A model generated the notes under the pieces. It had not been told where the DNA came from. It did no database searches and saw only the letters and a program-made list of their open reading frames with translations. 64,000 bases of DNA from Thalassorhabdus alkalitolerans (GTDB taxonomy: Bacteria; Bacillota; Bacilli; Bacillales; Marinococcaceae), in the NCBI RefSeq assembly GCF_042656585.1, contig NZ_JBHSPG010000023.1. The stretch is one strand, 5' to 3'. A program made the translations under genes and the position numbers. How positions within the stretch are numbered: the stretch's first letter is position 1; each line of letters begins with the position of its first letter. This document shows positions 8,344-15,965 of this stretch, piece after piece.

Positions 8344-9537
8344 TTACTGTGTTGTTACTTTCTTTTTCTTGAGGGCTTTTCGGCCTTGAGGCATATCAGG
8401 CATTTCATTTACTGAAACGACTTCTTCCACCTTTTTCTTAGGCTTCGTCCAGTATTGTTCGTTTCCTGGCAGATCATCAAACCAAGCTGCATTTTCAGGA
8501 TAGTCGAGAACCATAAACTTACCATATTCCTCATCTCGGGATTGATGATATTTAAGATATGCTTTTCCGTCTTCAATGCCAAGAATTTCAATTTTTCCTG
8601 AAGTATGACTCATGGACAAACGAATTCTTTTTCCTAGTCCGCTTGTTTTCGCTTTAGCAGCTTCTACAGCGTCATACGCCTCTTTTAAGGTAAGTACAAA
8701 ATCATTGTTACCGGCAACAGGGCGGTTAATAAAGAAGTAATAAGGAGTTACTCCTGCCCAGGAAAGCTTATCAAGCAATTCTGCCAGATCATCCGGATTA
8801 TCATTAATCCCTTTTAATACTGGCGTTTGATTTACGACAATGGCCCCAGCTTTATGCAATGCATCAAAGCCTTTTTTAGCTTCCGCCGTGATTTCACGAG
8901 GATGGTTTACGTGAGCCATAATATAAATTCTATTGTCTGGCGTAGAGTACTCACTGATTAATTGTAACAATTCTTCATCCTCATAAATACGCATTGGATT
9001 AAATACAGGAAGCTTTGAACCGATGCGAATAATTTTTACATGAGGAATCTCACGGAGCTTTTCAATGATATAGCGCAGCTTTTTCGTTGCAAGAATAAGA
9101 GGGTCTCCCCCAGTAAGCAGCACGTTATTGATTTCAGGAGTATTTCGGATGTATTCAATTCCTGGATCAACGTCTGACATGGCTTCTTTTACATCATTTC
9201 TGAATAAACGTTTGCGGAAACAGTAACGACAATAGGCTCCGCAAACCTCCGAACAGATCAAAAGAGCAGTCGTTTTATACTTATGCTGGCATCCTGGTGC
9301 TGCATAGTTTGTATCTTCATCTGATGCATCCCAGCGTCCATACTCTTCAAGTTCTCCTTCGTTAGGAATAACAAGGTTTTTTATCGGATCGTTAGGATCC
9401 TCCCAGTTAATTAAACTTAAATAGTACTCATTTACCCGGAAAACAAATTTGTCAGTAATTTTTTTCAGTTTTGCCCGCTCTTCTTCTGGGATTTCTTTAA
9501 TCTTATCGATATCCATAATGTACTTCGGCTGTGCCAT
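8344..9537 (-). CDS. KamA-family radical-SAM 2,3-aminomutase, substrate uncertain
   Basis: The 397-residue protein has the radical-SAM cluster motif C99-x3-C103-x2-C106 (VCGAYCRYC), the GGDPL segment and the PLP-binding lysine K315 in the HTSGKIEI loop, as in lysine 2,3-aminomutase. By hand alignment, the two aspartates that hold the side-chain amino group of lysine in the clostridial enzyme (D293, D330) correspond to R272 (FINRPVAG) and S308 (LSMSHTSGK). It is therefore unlikely to be a true lysine 2,3-aminomutase. Glutamate 2,3-aminomutase also replaces both (reported Lys and Asn), so an acidic substrate is possible. It is also shorter than YodO/KamA. Its promoter region is shared with the divergent aminotransferase gene. 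Confidence 0.85.
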   Translation of the reverse strand: MAQPKYIMDIDKIKEIPEEERAKLKKITDKFVFRVNEYYLSLINWEDPNDPIKNLVIPNEGELEEYGRWDASDEDTNYAAPGCQHKYKTTALLICSEVCGAYCRYCFRKRLFRNDVKEAMSDVDPGIEYIRNTPEINNVLLTGGDPLILATKKLRYIIEKLREIPHVKIIRIGSKLPVFNPMRIYEDEELLQLISEYSTPDNRIYIMAHVNHPREITAEAKKGFDALHKAGAIVVNQTPVLKGINDNPDDLAELLDKLSWAGVTPYYFFINRPVAGNNDFVLTLKEAYDAVEAAKAKTSGLGKRIRLSMSHTSGKIEILGIEDGKAYLKYHQSRDEEYGKFMVLDYPENAAWFDDLPGNEQYWTKPKKKVEEVVSVNEMPDMPQGRKALKKKKVTTQ

Positions 9538-9561
9538 AGGATCACCTTCCCTTGTGGTAAT

Positions 9562-9582
9562 AACCGCCTTAGTAAGACGGTT
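9562..9582 (-). other. Leader hairpin upstream of the KamA-family gene
   Basis: A 9-bp stem with a 3-nt loop (AACCGTCTT-ACT-AAGGCGGTT on the minus strand, one G-U pair) lies about 25 nt before the start codon, just before the ribosome-binding site. It may affect translation or transcript stability; no riboswitch class is recognised. Confidence 0.45.
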
Positions 9583-9618
9583 GTTTTCATAGAATAAGAG
9601 AGTTATAAGGCTTTAAAA

Positions 9619-9647
9619 AATATGTAAATGACTCAGTAAGGAGTCAA
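9619..9647 (-). promoter_or_regulatory. Promoter and overlapping inverted repeat for the KamA-family gene
   Basis: On the minus strand TTGACT and CATATT are separated by 17 nt, a good sigma-A promoter. An inverted repeat TGACTC-N6-GAGTCA (9629-9646) overlaps the -35 element and spacer, where a repressor could act. The binding protein is unknown. Confidence 0.5.
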
Positions 9648-9796
9648 TTTACAGCTATATAGATTAAAACATATGAGTTCAAAAACGTCAAAAAAGAAAG
9701 AAAACTTTAATAAAAAGGGAAAAATGAAGGGGAAATTTCGGTATATTGGACATACAATGTGCATATGAAGTTTGACTTTCTTTTTTGTTTGTACAA

Positions 9797-9812
9797 TGAA
9801 ACTAATATTTCA
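9797..9812. promoter_or_regulatory. Operator-like palindrome 1 (TGAAA-N6-TTTCA)
   Basis: TGAAACTAATATTTCA is the first of three copies of one palindromic pattern between the divergent KamA-family and aminotransferase genes. RpiR-type regulators bind such repeats, and one is encoded downstream at 11463. Confidence 0.5.
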
Positions 9813-9823
9813 TTTAAGTTCTC

Positions 9824-9840
9824 TTTTTTTTTTTTTTTTT
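9824..9840. repeat. T17 homopolymer tract
   Basis: Seventeen consecutive T lie directly against palindrome 2, the last T being its first base. Long homopolymers are prone to slippage, which would change spacing between operators 1 and 2. Confidence 0.9.
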
Positions 9841-9855
9841 GAAATTATAATTTCA
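9840..9855. promoter_or_regulatory. Operator-like palindrome 2 (perfect)
   Basis: TGAAATTATAATTTCA is a perfect 16-bp palindrome with the same TGAAA-N6-TTTCA plan as copies 1 and 3. Confidence 0.55.
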
Positions 9856-9877
9856 TTTATTGAGAAATTATGAATAA

Positions 9878-9906
9878 TTGCCTTCACATTTGGGTAGTGT
9901 TATCAT
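9878..9906 (+). promoter_or_regulatory. Sigma-A promoter of the aminotransferase-regulator operon
   Basis: TTGCCT and TATCAT are separated by exactly 17 nt. Transcription would start near 9913, inside palindrome 3. Confidence 0.6.
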
Positions 9907-9910
9907 AGAA

Positions 9911-9926
9911 TGAAATTAACAATTCA
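9911..9926. promoter_or_regulatory. Operator-like palindrome 3 at the transcription start
   Basis: TGAAATTAACAATTCA follows the pattern of copies 1 and 2 with one imperfect half. It covers the predicted start site, a typical repressor position. A weaker related sequence, GAAAAATTAATTTCA, lies at 9942-9956. Confidence 0.5.
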
Positions 9927-9977
9927 TGCATTTCATCAAAAGAAAAATTAATTTCAAAAGTGAGGGAATGAAAGAAA

Positions 9978-11381
9978 ATGGCTATTGAGAAGAGGCAGCA
10001 TCCAGTCATGGAGCTGGCAGAACGAACGAAAGGCTCTTATGAATTTATGGAAGAGGCAAAAAAAGTAATGCCTGGCGGTGTGACAGCTAACATTAAGCAC
10101 TTTGCTCCGTATCCTATTGTCATGAAGCACGGGAGAGGGGCCTATCTTACAGACGTAGATAATAATCAGTATATTGATTATTTAATGAGCTACGGAGCCC
10201 TTATGACTGGCCATGGGGATGAAGAAGTAAAAAAGGCAGTGATCAAGCAGGTGGAAGAGGACGGAACATGGCTGTTTGGTACTCCTCATGAGCTGGAAAT
10301 CAAGATGGGGAAAAAGCTCCAAGAGTATTATCCAAGCATGGAGCTTCTTCGTTACACTAATTCAGGGACAGAAGCCACACTTCTTGCTATACGCCTTGCT
10401 GCAGCTTTTACTGGTAAACAAAAAGTGGCCAAGTTTGAGGGACATTACCACGGAGGTTATGACCAAATGCTTGTTAGTGTAAATCCGTCTGTCGACGACG
10501 CAGGAGAAGAAGACGAACCAAAAGGTATAGCAGAATCAAAAGGCATGTGTCCATCAACAGTTAGAAATACGGTGGTCCTTCCCTTTAATAATTTAAAAGC
10601 TTGTAAAAAGATTTTAAAAGCGAGAAAAGATGAAATTGGTTGTGTGATGATTGAACCTGTACAGGCTGGTTTTATCCCCGCTGAAAGGGAATTTATCCAT
10701 GGCCTGCGTAAAATTACTGAAGAGCTCGGTATGGTATTAATCTTTGATGAAGTGAAAACAGGCTTTCGGGTAGCCCTTGGAGGCGCACAGTCAATTTATG
10801 ATGTGAAGCCCGATATTACTACGTTAGGGAAAGCAGTAGGAGGCGGCTACCCTGTTGGAATGGTTGGAGGTAAAAAAGAAATTATGATGATGAGTGCGCC
10901 GGCAAAAGGAGCTGATGTTTTTGACAGCAGTCAAAGTAAAGCCTCTACTGCTAATGAAGTTTTATTTCACAGCGGCACGTACAATGGGCACCCTTCCATT
11001 CTGGCTGCGGGGTTAGCTACCATAGAAATACTTGAGAAGAAAAGTGATGAAGTATTCTCCTTAACCACCTATTTAAAACAGCGGTTGGAATTAACATTTA
11101 AGCGCTATAAAATTCCAATGAAGGCAGTTGGCGTGGGCTCAATTTTTAGTGTAGTATTAACTGATAAGAAGAAAATTTTACACTACCGGGACCTTCAAAA
11201 CACAGACCTGCAAACAAGAAAAAAGATAGATATTGAGCTGTTAAAAGAGGGGATTTATACAAAGCCTTTAAATCGTTACAGTCTATCAACCGCTCATACA
11301 AAAAAAGAAGTGGATGAGACCATTAAAGCCTATGAACGGGTGCTGTCCAAGATAAGCAGCCACCCTGCCTATAAATCTTAA
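9978..11381 (+). CDS. Class III PLP-dependent aminotransferase (GSA-aminomutase-like)
   Basis: The 467-residue protein is a fold-type I class III aminotransferase of the glutamate-1-semialdehyde aminomutase-like branch. It shows MPGGVTANIK near the N-terminus, NSGTEA (128-133, phosphate contact), the GHYHGGYD loop, DEVKTGFR (257-264, Asp for the pyridine nitrogen) and the Schiff-base lysine K285 in TTLGKAVGGGYP. It is longer than HemL and not in a heme operon. That branch includes transaminases for beta-amino acids, so its divergent pairing with a KamA-type 2,3-aminomutase suggests beta-amino-acid metabolism (inference). GAGGG precedes the ATG. The regulator gene follows 81 nt downstream. Confidence 0.87.
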   Translation: MAIEKRQHPVMELAERTKGSYEFMEEAKKVMPGGVTANIKHFAPYPIVMKHGRGAYLTDVDNNQYIDYLMSYGALMTGHGDEEVKKAVIKQVEEDGTWLFGTPHELEIKMGKKLQEYYPSMELLRYTNSGTEATLLAIRLAAAFTGKQKVAKFEGHYHGGYDQMLVSVNPSVDDAGEEDEPKGIAESKGMCPSTVRNTVVLPFNNLKACKKILKARKDEIGCVMIEPVQAGFIPAEREFIHGLRKITEELGMVLIFDEVKTGFRVALGGAQSIYDVKPDITTLGKAVGGGYPVGMVGGKKEIMMMSAPAKGADVFDSSQSKASTANEVLFHSGTYNGHPSILAAGLATIEILEKKSDEVFSLTTYLKQRLELTFKRYKIPMKAVGVGSIFSVVLTDKKKILHYRDLQNTDLQTRKKIDIELLKEGIYTKPLNRYSLSTAHTKKEVDETIKAYERVLSKISSHPAYKS

Positions 11382-11462
11382 TATGCAGAAAGTGTGAGCA
11401 AAAATAGATTCCCTCCTTTTATACCAGTTCAGAAGGTTTTGGCAACAAAGGGATGAGAGACC

Positions 11463-12317
11463 ATGCTGGAAAGTGAAGTGTATCAGCGCATCATTGATCT
11501 TCAGGATGAGATGAGCAAATCTCAAAAGAAAATCGCAAATTATTTAATAAACAATCCAGAAACGGCTCCCTTTTTGACAGCTTCTAAGCTCGCTAAAAAC
11601 GTGGAGGTTGGTGAGGCTACAGTAGTTCGATTCGCTGTCTTCTTAGATTACAAGGGGTACCCAGATTTGCAGCGTCACTTGCAGGAAGCACTGCAAAGAA
11701 AATGGACTTCAGCAGAGGTCTTTGCAAGAACAACTGATAAAGAAGATCAGCCTGAAAATGCTGTAACAGAGATACTAGCAGATGATATTCAAAACTTGAA
11801 TACAACTCTTCAACAAATGGACTCCAAGGTTTTTCATGAAGCAGTGAACGATATCATTCAGGCCAAGCGAATTTATATCATTGCTTATCGAAGTGCGGCC
11901 AGTTTAGGTCTTTTCTTAGAATTTTATTTAGACCTGGTCTTGCAGAATACAGAAATGGTGACACAGGCTGATGGAGTTTCAGAGCATTTGCTTGATATCA
12001 CTGATGAAGACCTTGTGATAGGCTTTGGGTTTTCCAGATATACAAAAAGAACAGTAGAAGTGTTAAAGTATGTCAAGCAGCAAGGTGCTAAAACATTGGT
12101 CATTACAGACCACTTAATGTCGCCCCTTGTACCATACGGAGACCGAAAGCTCCTGGCGTCAACGGAGATTAATTCATTTATAGACTCGTTTAGCGCCCCT
12201 TTGAGCATAGTGAGTGCTTTAATTACTGCGGTCACCCGCTCAGAGCATGAGAAAGTAGAGGGTCGTTTAAAAGAATTAGAGGAATTATGGGGGACATTTG
12301 ATGTCTTTCATGATTAA
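11463..12317 (+). CDS. MurR/RpiR-family transcriptional regulator
   Basis: The 284-residue protein has the RpiR plan: an N-terminal helix-turn-helix (about residues 1-77, with MSKSQKKIANYL and GEATVVRFAVFLDYKGYPDLQ) and a C-terminal SIS sugar-isomerase-like sensor domain (about 120-250, with IIAYRSAASLG and GFGFSRYTKRTVEV). SIS domains usually bind a phosphosugar or related ligand. It lies 81 nt after the aminotransferase gene and probably controls this operon through the palindromes at 9797-9926; the effector is unknown. A GGGATGAGAG site precedes the ATG. Confidence 0.9.
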   Translation: MLESEVYQRIIDLQDEMSKSQKKIANYLINNPETAPFLTASKLAKNVEVGEATVVRFAVFLDYKGYPDLQRHLQEALQRKWTSAEVFARTTDKEDQPENAVTEILADDIQNLNTTLQQMDSKVFHEAVNDIIQAKRIYIIAYRSAASLGLFLEFYLDLVLQNTEMVTQADGVSEHLLDITDEDLVIGFGFSRYTKRTVEVLKYVKQQGAKTLVITDHLMSPLVPYGDRKLLASTEINSFIDSFSAPLSIVSALITAVTRSEHEKVEGRLKELEELWGTFDVFHD

Positions 12318-12324
12318 TAGAAAA

Positions 12325-12357
12325 AACTGTGCGGAGTGAAACCGCACAGTTTTTTTG
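12325..12357. terminator. Bidirectional terminator
   Basis: A perfect stem AACTGTGCGG / CCGCACAGTT with A-run on the left and T7 on the right separates the regulator gene from the convergent TRAP permease gene. Confidence 0.9.
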
Positions 12358-12360
12358 ATG

Positions 12361-14370
12361 TTATGCTGTTTGCTGTTTGCTTCCACGGTTGCGGAAATGG
12401 TGGATAATACCGATAACAACCAGAATTGCTATACCTGGTAGAGAAATCATTAAGTTTCCAGGGTAGATAGCCATAAGGCCTCCGGCTAATAACAAAATCC
12501 GTTCAATGATATTTGGCTTAGCAAAGTAGTAACCCATTAATGAGGCACTTACACCAGCCATACCAATCAAAGCAGTCAATACTGCTGGAATAAGCGTCAT
12601 AGCCGTAGCATCCTCAAGCACCAGCACTGGATTGTACACAAAGGCGTACGGGATGATGAAGGCTGCAATGGCAAGCTTTAAGGCATTTACCCCGGCTGCC
12701 ATTGGATTGGCCCTGGCTATCCCGGCCCCTGCATAAGCGGCCAAACAAACAGGGGGTGTAATATCTGCCACAATACCAAAATAGAAAACAAAGAAGTGAG
12801 CTGCAATATCTGGGACACCAAACTGAATCAATGCTGGAGCAGCGATAGAGGCAGTCACAACATAGTTGGCTGTTGTTGGCAGACCCATACCAAGCAAAAT
12901 ACAAGCAATCATTGTATAGAACAATAGTAAGAAGAAATTCCCTGCTGCCAACTCCAGGATAGCGCCTGCAAGTTTCCCGCCCAGTCCTGAGAAGGTAACG
13001 ACGCCCACGATGATCCCGGCTGTGGCACACGCAGCAATGACAGGGAGGGCTATTCGAGCACCCTTTTCAAACGCCCATAACAGATCGCGGAGGGACATTC
13101 TTGTATCTTTCCGGAACAAGCTGACCACAAAGGCTGTAACGATACCTGACATGGCAGCAAAGGTAGCTGTGTAGCCCATCAATAGCAGTGCTACGATAGC
13201 AACCAGAGGAGCGATCAAGTCCATTCTTTTTAAAATACCCTTAAAGGACGGAAGCTCCGATTTAGGGAGTCCGTAGATTCCTTGTTTTTTGGCCTGGAAA
13301 TGCGTTCCCATAAATACACCAGAAAAGTAAAGCATGGCAGGGACGATAGCAACTAAAATGATTTCACTGTACGGCACACCTGTGTATTCTGCCATGATAA
13401 AAGCTGCAGCCCCCATAATAGGCGGCATAATCTGTCCACCGGTAGATGCAGAGGCTTCTGCAGCAGCAGAAAATTCAGGCTTGAATCCTGCGCGTTTCAT
13501 CATGGGAATTGTAAAGGAACCCGAACTTACCGTATTGGCAACAGAACTTCCTGTTACCATCCCTTGAAGGGCACTGGCTGATACGGCAGCTTTTGCCGTT
13601 CCACCTGTAAATCGGCCCGTAGCTCCAAAGGCCAGGTCGTTAAAGAATTTTCCAATACCACTTTGGACGAGCATCACTCCAAAGAATAAGAAGAGGTAAA
13701 TGAAAGTGGATGAAATTTGTATCGGGGTGCTAAAAATCCCTTCGGTAGTAAAGAAAAGACGTGTTGTCAATCTTTCCCATGTAAACCCGCCGTGAGAGAA
13801 AGCGCCCAGTCCGGCCCAGTCGCCATAAACCCCATACAAAATCGCGCCCAGCGCGATGATAACAATGGGAAGCCCGACAGCACGTCGAGTAGCCTCAAGC
13901 AGTAAGACGACTGCCGTGACAGCAACTAGCGTATCAAAATCTGTATACCCAGCGACAATTGAACTGCTGACTAACGTTTCATAATTCCAAATGATATGGA
14001 AATTACAATATAAAGCTATGGCAGCAAGGAGTACATCGTACCAGGGGACACCCGGCTTTTTTGTCATGGAGCGCTTGATCGGATATAAGATAAAAATCAG
14101 CGCCAACCCTGTACCAAGATGGATAGCTCCCTGTACAATCGAAACATAGGGACCATTAACTGCTGTATATAAGTGGAAAATAGTGAGGGAGATCCCCACA
14201 ATAGCAACGACCCATCCCCATTTCATCAAGTTCTGACGATAGGCAGACTCTTTATCATATTTAGATATGATTTCCTGCTCTTTCAACTGGTTCTCCTGGG
14301 CATCCACTTGTTCGGTTATGGAGGCACCGCTGCCTGATTTATTTTCCTTCTTTTTATCTTTGTCAGTCAT
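12361..14370 (-). CDS. TRAP transporter permease, fused small and large subunits (TAXI type)
   Basis: The 669-residue polytopic protein fuses the 4-TM DctQ-like and 12-TM DctM-like subunits, as in TAXI-type TRAP transporters. A hydrophilic, charged N-terminal tail of about 48 residues precedes the membrane part. DctM-type segments include GMVTGSSVANTVSSGSFTIPMMKRAGF, split here as TGSSVANTVSSG and IPMMKRAGF, and LGMGLPTTANYV with DITPPVCLAAYAGAGIA. It imports an organic acid or amino acid using a Na+ or H+ gradient, receiving it from the binding protein encoded upstream at 14595-15650. GGTGGTGAG precedes the ATG. Confidence 0.92.
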   Translation of the reverse strand: MTDKDKKKENKSGSGASITEQVDAQENQLKEQEIISKYDKESAYRQNLMKWGWVVAIVGISLTIFHLYTAVNGPYVSIVQGAIHLGTGLALIFILYPIKRSMTKKPGVPWYDVLLAAIALYCNFHIIWNYETLVSSSIVAGYTDFDTLVAVTAVVLLLEATRRAVGLPIVIIALGAILYGVYGDWAGLGAFSHGGFTWERLTTRLFFTTEGIFSTPIQISSTFIYLFLFFGVMLVQSGIGKFFNDLAFGATGRFTGGTAKAAVSASALQGMVTGSSVANTVSSGSFTIPMMKRAGFKPEFSAAAEASASTGGQIMPPIMGAAAFIMAEYTGVPYSEIILVAIVPAMLYFSGVFMGTHFQAKKQGIYGLPKSELPSFKGILKRMDLIAPLVAIVALLLMGYTATFAAMSGIVTAFVVSLFRKDTRMSLRDLLWAFEKGARIALPVIAACATAGIIVGVVTFSGLGGKLAGAILELAAGNFFLLLFYTMIACILLGMGLPTTANYVVTASIAAPALIQFGVPDIAAHFFVFYFGIVADITPPVCLAAYAGAGIARANPMAAGVNALKLAIAAFIIPYAFVYNPVLVLEDATAMTLIPAVLTALIGMAGVSASLMGYYFAKPNIIERILLLAGGLMAIYPGNLMISLPGIAILVVIGIIHHFRNRGSKQQTA

Positions 14371-14562
14371 TCACTCACCACCTTTTGTAGTATAAAAGTA
14401 CCTTTAATGTATGTAGGCTGCAGAGTAGAAGTTTCAGTAAGCATGGAGGAGAAAGGAATCACAATCATCATAACAAAAATGAATCGCTATGTCTCTTCAT
14501 TTTAATAGGCGGAAATACCTTAATTCCCATAATATTCTCATTATTTAAAGGGGGAAAGTAAA

Positions 14563-14587
14563 AAACGGACCAGATCGGCCCGTTTCT
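14563..14587 (-). terminator. Intercistronic terminator between TRAP binding protein and permease
   Basis: On the minus strand AAACGGGCC-GATCT-GGTCCGTTT pairs fully (one G-U) and is followed by T. It lies just after the binding-protein gene, which would make the binding protein more abundant than the permease. Confidence 0.7.
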
Positions 14588-14594
14588 ACTGATA

Positions 14595-15650
14595 TTAGTC
14601 TAGAAGACCTTCTTCTTCAAAGTAGCGCTCTGCTCCTGGGTGAAGAGGGAGATCATCAGATCCATTCATAACATTTTCTTTTGTAGTATGCTGACCTTGA
14701 GTATGGCTGATTTCATCTGCGTTTTCATAAAGGGCACGAGTGATTTCGTAGCCTAGCTCTTCACTTACCTGATCAGTAGATCCTACAAGAACTGCGTATG
14801 CCGTTACAGTCATAGCTGACTCTTCCATAAAGTCGTAGCTGTCAGCTTCGATTTCCATTCTTTCATAGCCGCTGTTCGCTTCTACTTCATCAAGAATATC
14901 GTCAGAGATTGAAATAATTCTTAAATCACGCTGATTGCTTAACTCATCAATTGTGCTGTCTGGAAGACCTAACAATCCAAAGGAAGCATCGATATTACCG
15001 TCTTGAATCTGGCCGGCAGCATCGCCAAATCCTTCTTCATAAGCATTGTAGTCTCCGTCTTCAAGACCAGCAGCTTCAAGGATTAAGCGGGCAGCTTCCT
15101 GTGTTCCCGACCCTGGAGGCCCGATTGCTACATTAGCTCCTTCAAGATCTTCAACGCTTTCAATACCAGACCCTTCCGTAGTTACAATTTGCATAACCTC
15201 CGGGTAAATGTGTCCCATAAATCCAACGTTTTCTACAGCATGGCCCTCAAACTCACCTTCGCCATTTACAGCATCCTGTGCAGGAAGGTGAACAGTCATA
15301 CCAAGCTGCATTTCTCCTCTTGAGATTTGAGCAAGGTTGTCCACAGAAGCACCAGAAGAGACAGAACTTACATCAAAGTCCTCATATTCAACGTGGTTAT
15401 TCATAACATTAGCCATTTCCTGGCCTAGCGGGTAGTATGTACCCCCTGTGCTCCCAGTTCCTAATTGAAGTCTTGTCATTTCATCCCCGGCAGCTTCTCC
15501 ATCATCTTCTGCTGCGTCATCTTCTGTTTCTTCAGTGTCTGGAGCGTCTTCAGCACCCTCATCTGCACCGTCTTCAGCTTCCCCGCAAGCTGCTAGAAAC
15601 AGGCCGAAAGTAAGCAGCATGACAAGCAAAAATGAAAACTTAGATTTCAT
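14595..15650 (-). CDS. TAXI-family TRAP transporter solute-binding lipoprotein
   Basis: The ~351-residue protein starts with a lipoprotein signal (MKSKFSFLLVMLLTFGLFLAAC, lipobox LAAC) followed by a very acidic linker of about 40 residues rich in D, E and A. The binding domain shows TAXI signatures: LQLGTGSTGGTYYPLG, VSSGASVDNL, ANVAIGPPGSGTQ and DASFGLLGLP. The ATG at 15650 has AAGGGGG 8 nt upstream and gives a proper signal peptide; an upstream in-frame start would add 15 hydrophilic residues before it and is rejected. It feeds the fused permease encoded downstream. The acidic linker fits a salt-adapted cell. Confidence 0.92.
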   Translation of the reverse strand: MKSKFSFLLVMLLTFGLFLAACGEAEDGADEGAEDAPDTEETEDDAAEDDGEAAGDEMTRLQLGTGSTGGTYYPLGQEMANVMNNHVEYEDFDVSSVSSGASVDNLAQISRGEMQLGMTVHLPAQDAVNGEGEFEGHAVENVGFMGHIYPEVMQIVTTEGSGIESVEDLEGANVAIGPPGSGTQEAARLILEAAGLEDGDYNAYEEGFGDAAGQIQDGNIDASFGLLGLPDSTIDELSNQRDLRIISISDDILDEVEANSGYERMEIEADSYDFMEESAMTVTAYAVLVGSTDQVSEELGYEITRALYENADEISHTQGQHTTKENVMNGSDDLPLHPGAERYFEEEGLLD

Positions 15651-15679
15651 CTTGTTTCCCCCTTTATATTTTGTCTGAA

Positions 15680-15695
15680 GTGAACATAGGTTCAC
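15680..15695. promoter_or_regulatory. Inverted repeat upstream of the TRAP operon
   Basis: GTGAAC-N4-GTTCAC is a perfect 6-bp inverted repeat about 30 nt before the binding-protein start codon, positioned as an operator or leader hairpin. No regulator is assigned. Confidence 0.4.
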
Positions 15696-15909
15696 GCTTT
15701 AATTAAAGCAAAATTGCCTATAAAAGTAAAGGATTACTACCAAAGGACCTAGTCCATTTGGATATTTTTTACACTAAATACATTGTTTTTGACAGATATT
15801 TGTGAATGTTACAAAAGTAAACTGCCTGGAAGCAATAGTGAACATATTTGCCCGGTATTTGCCCAAGTAATAACAATGATCGAGAGTTGGTGAGGTAAGC
15901 AGAGGAGGT

Positions 15910-15923
15910 TATCATATATGATA
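15910..15923. promoter_or_regulatory. AT-rich palindrome upstream of the AI-2E-type permease gene
   Basis: TATCATATATGATA is a perfect 14-bp palindrome, with a partial copy (TATCATATAA) about 30 nt further on, just before the gene. It may be an operator or part of the promoter. Confidence 0.35.
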
Positions 15924-15965
15924 TAATAGTTATATTTTTATCATATAATTTCAGTAGGTGATCAG

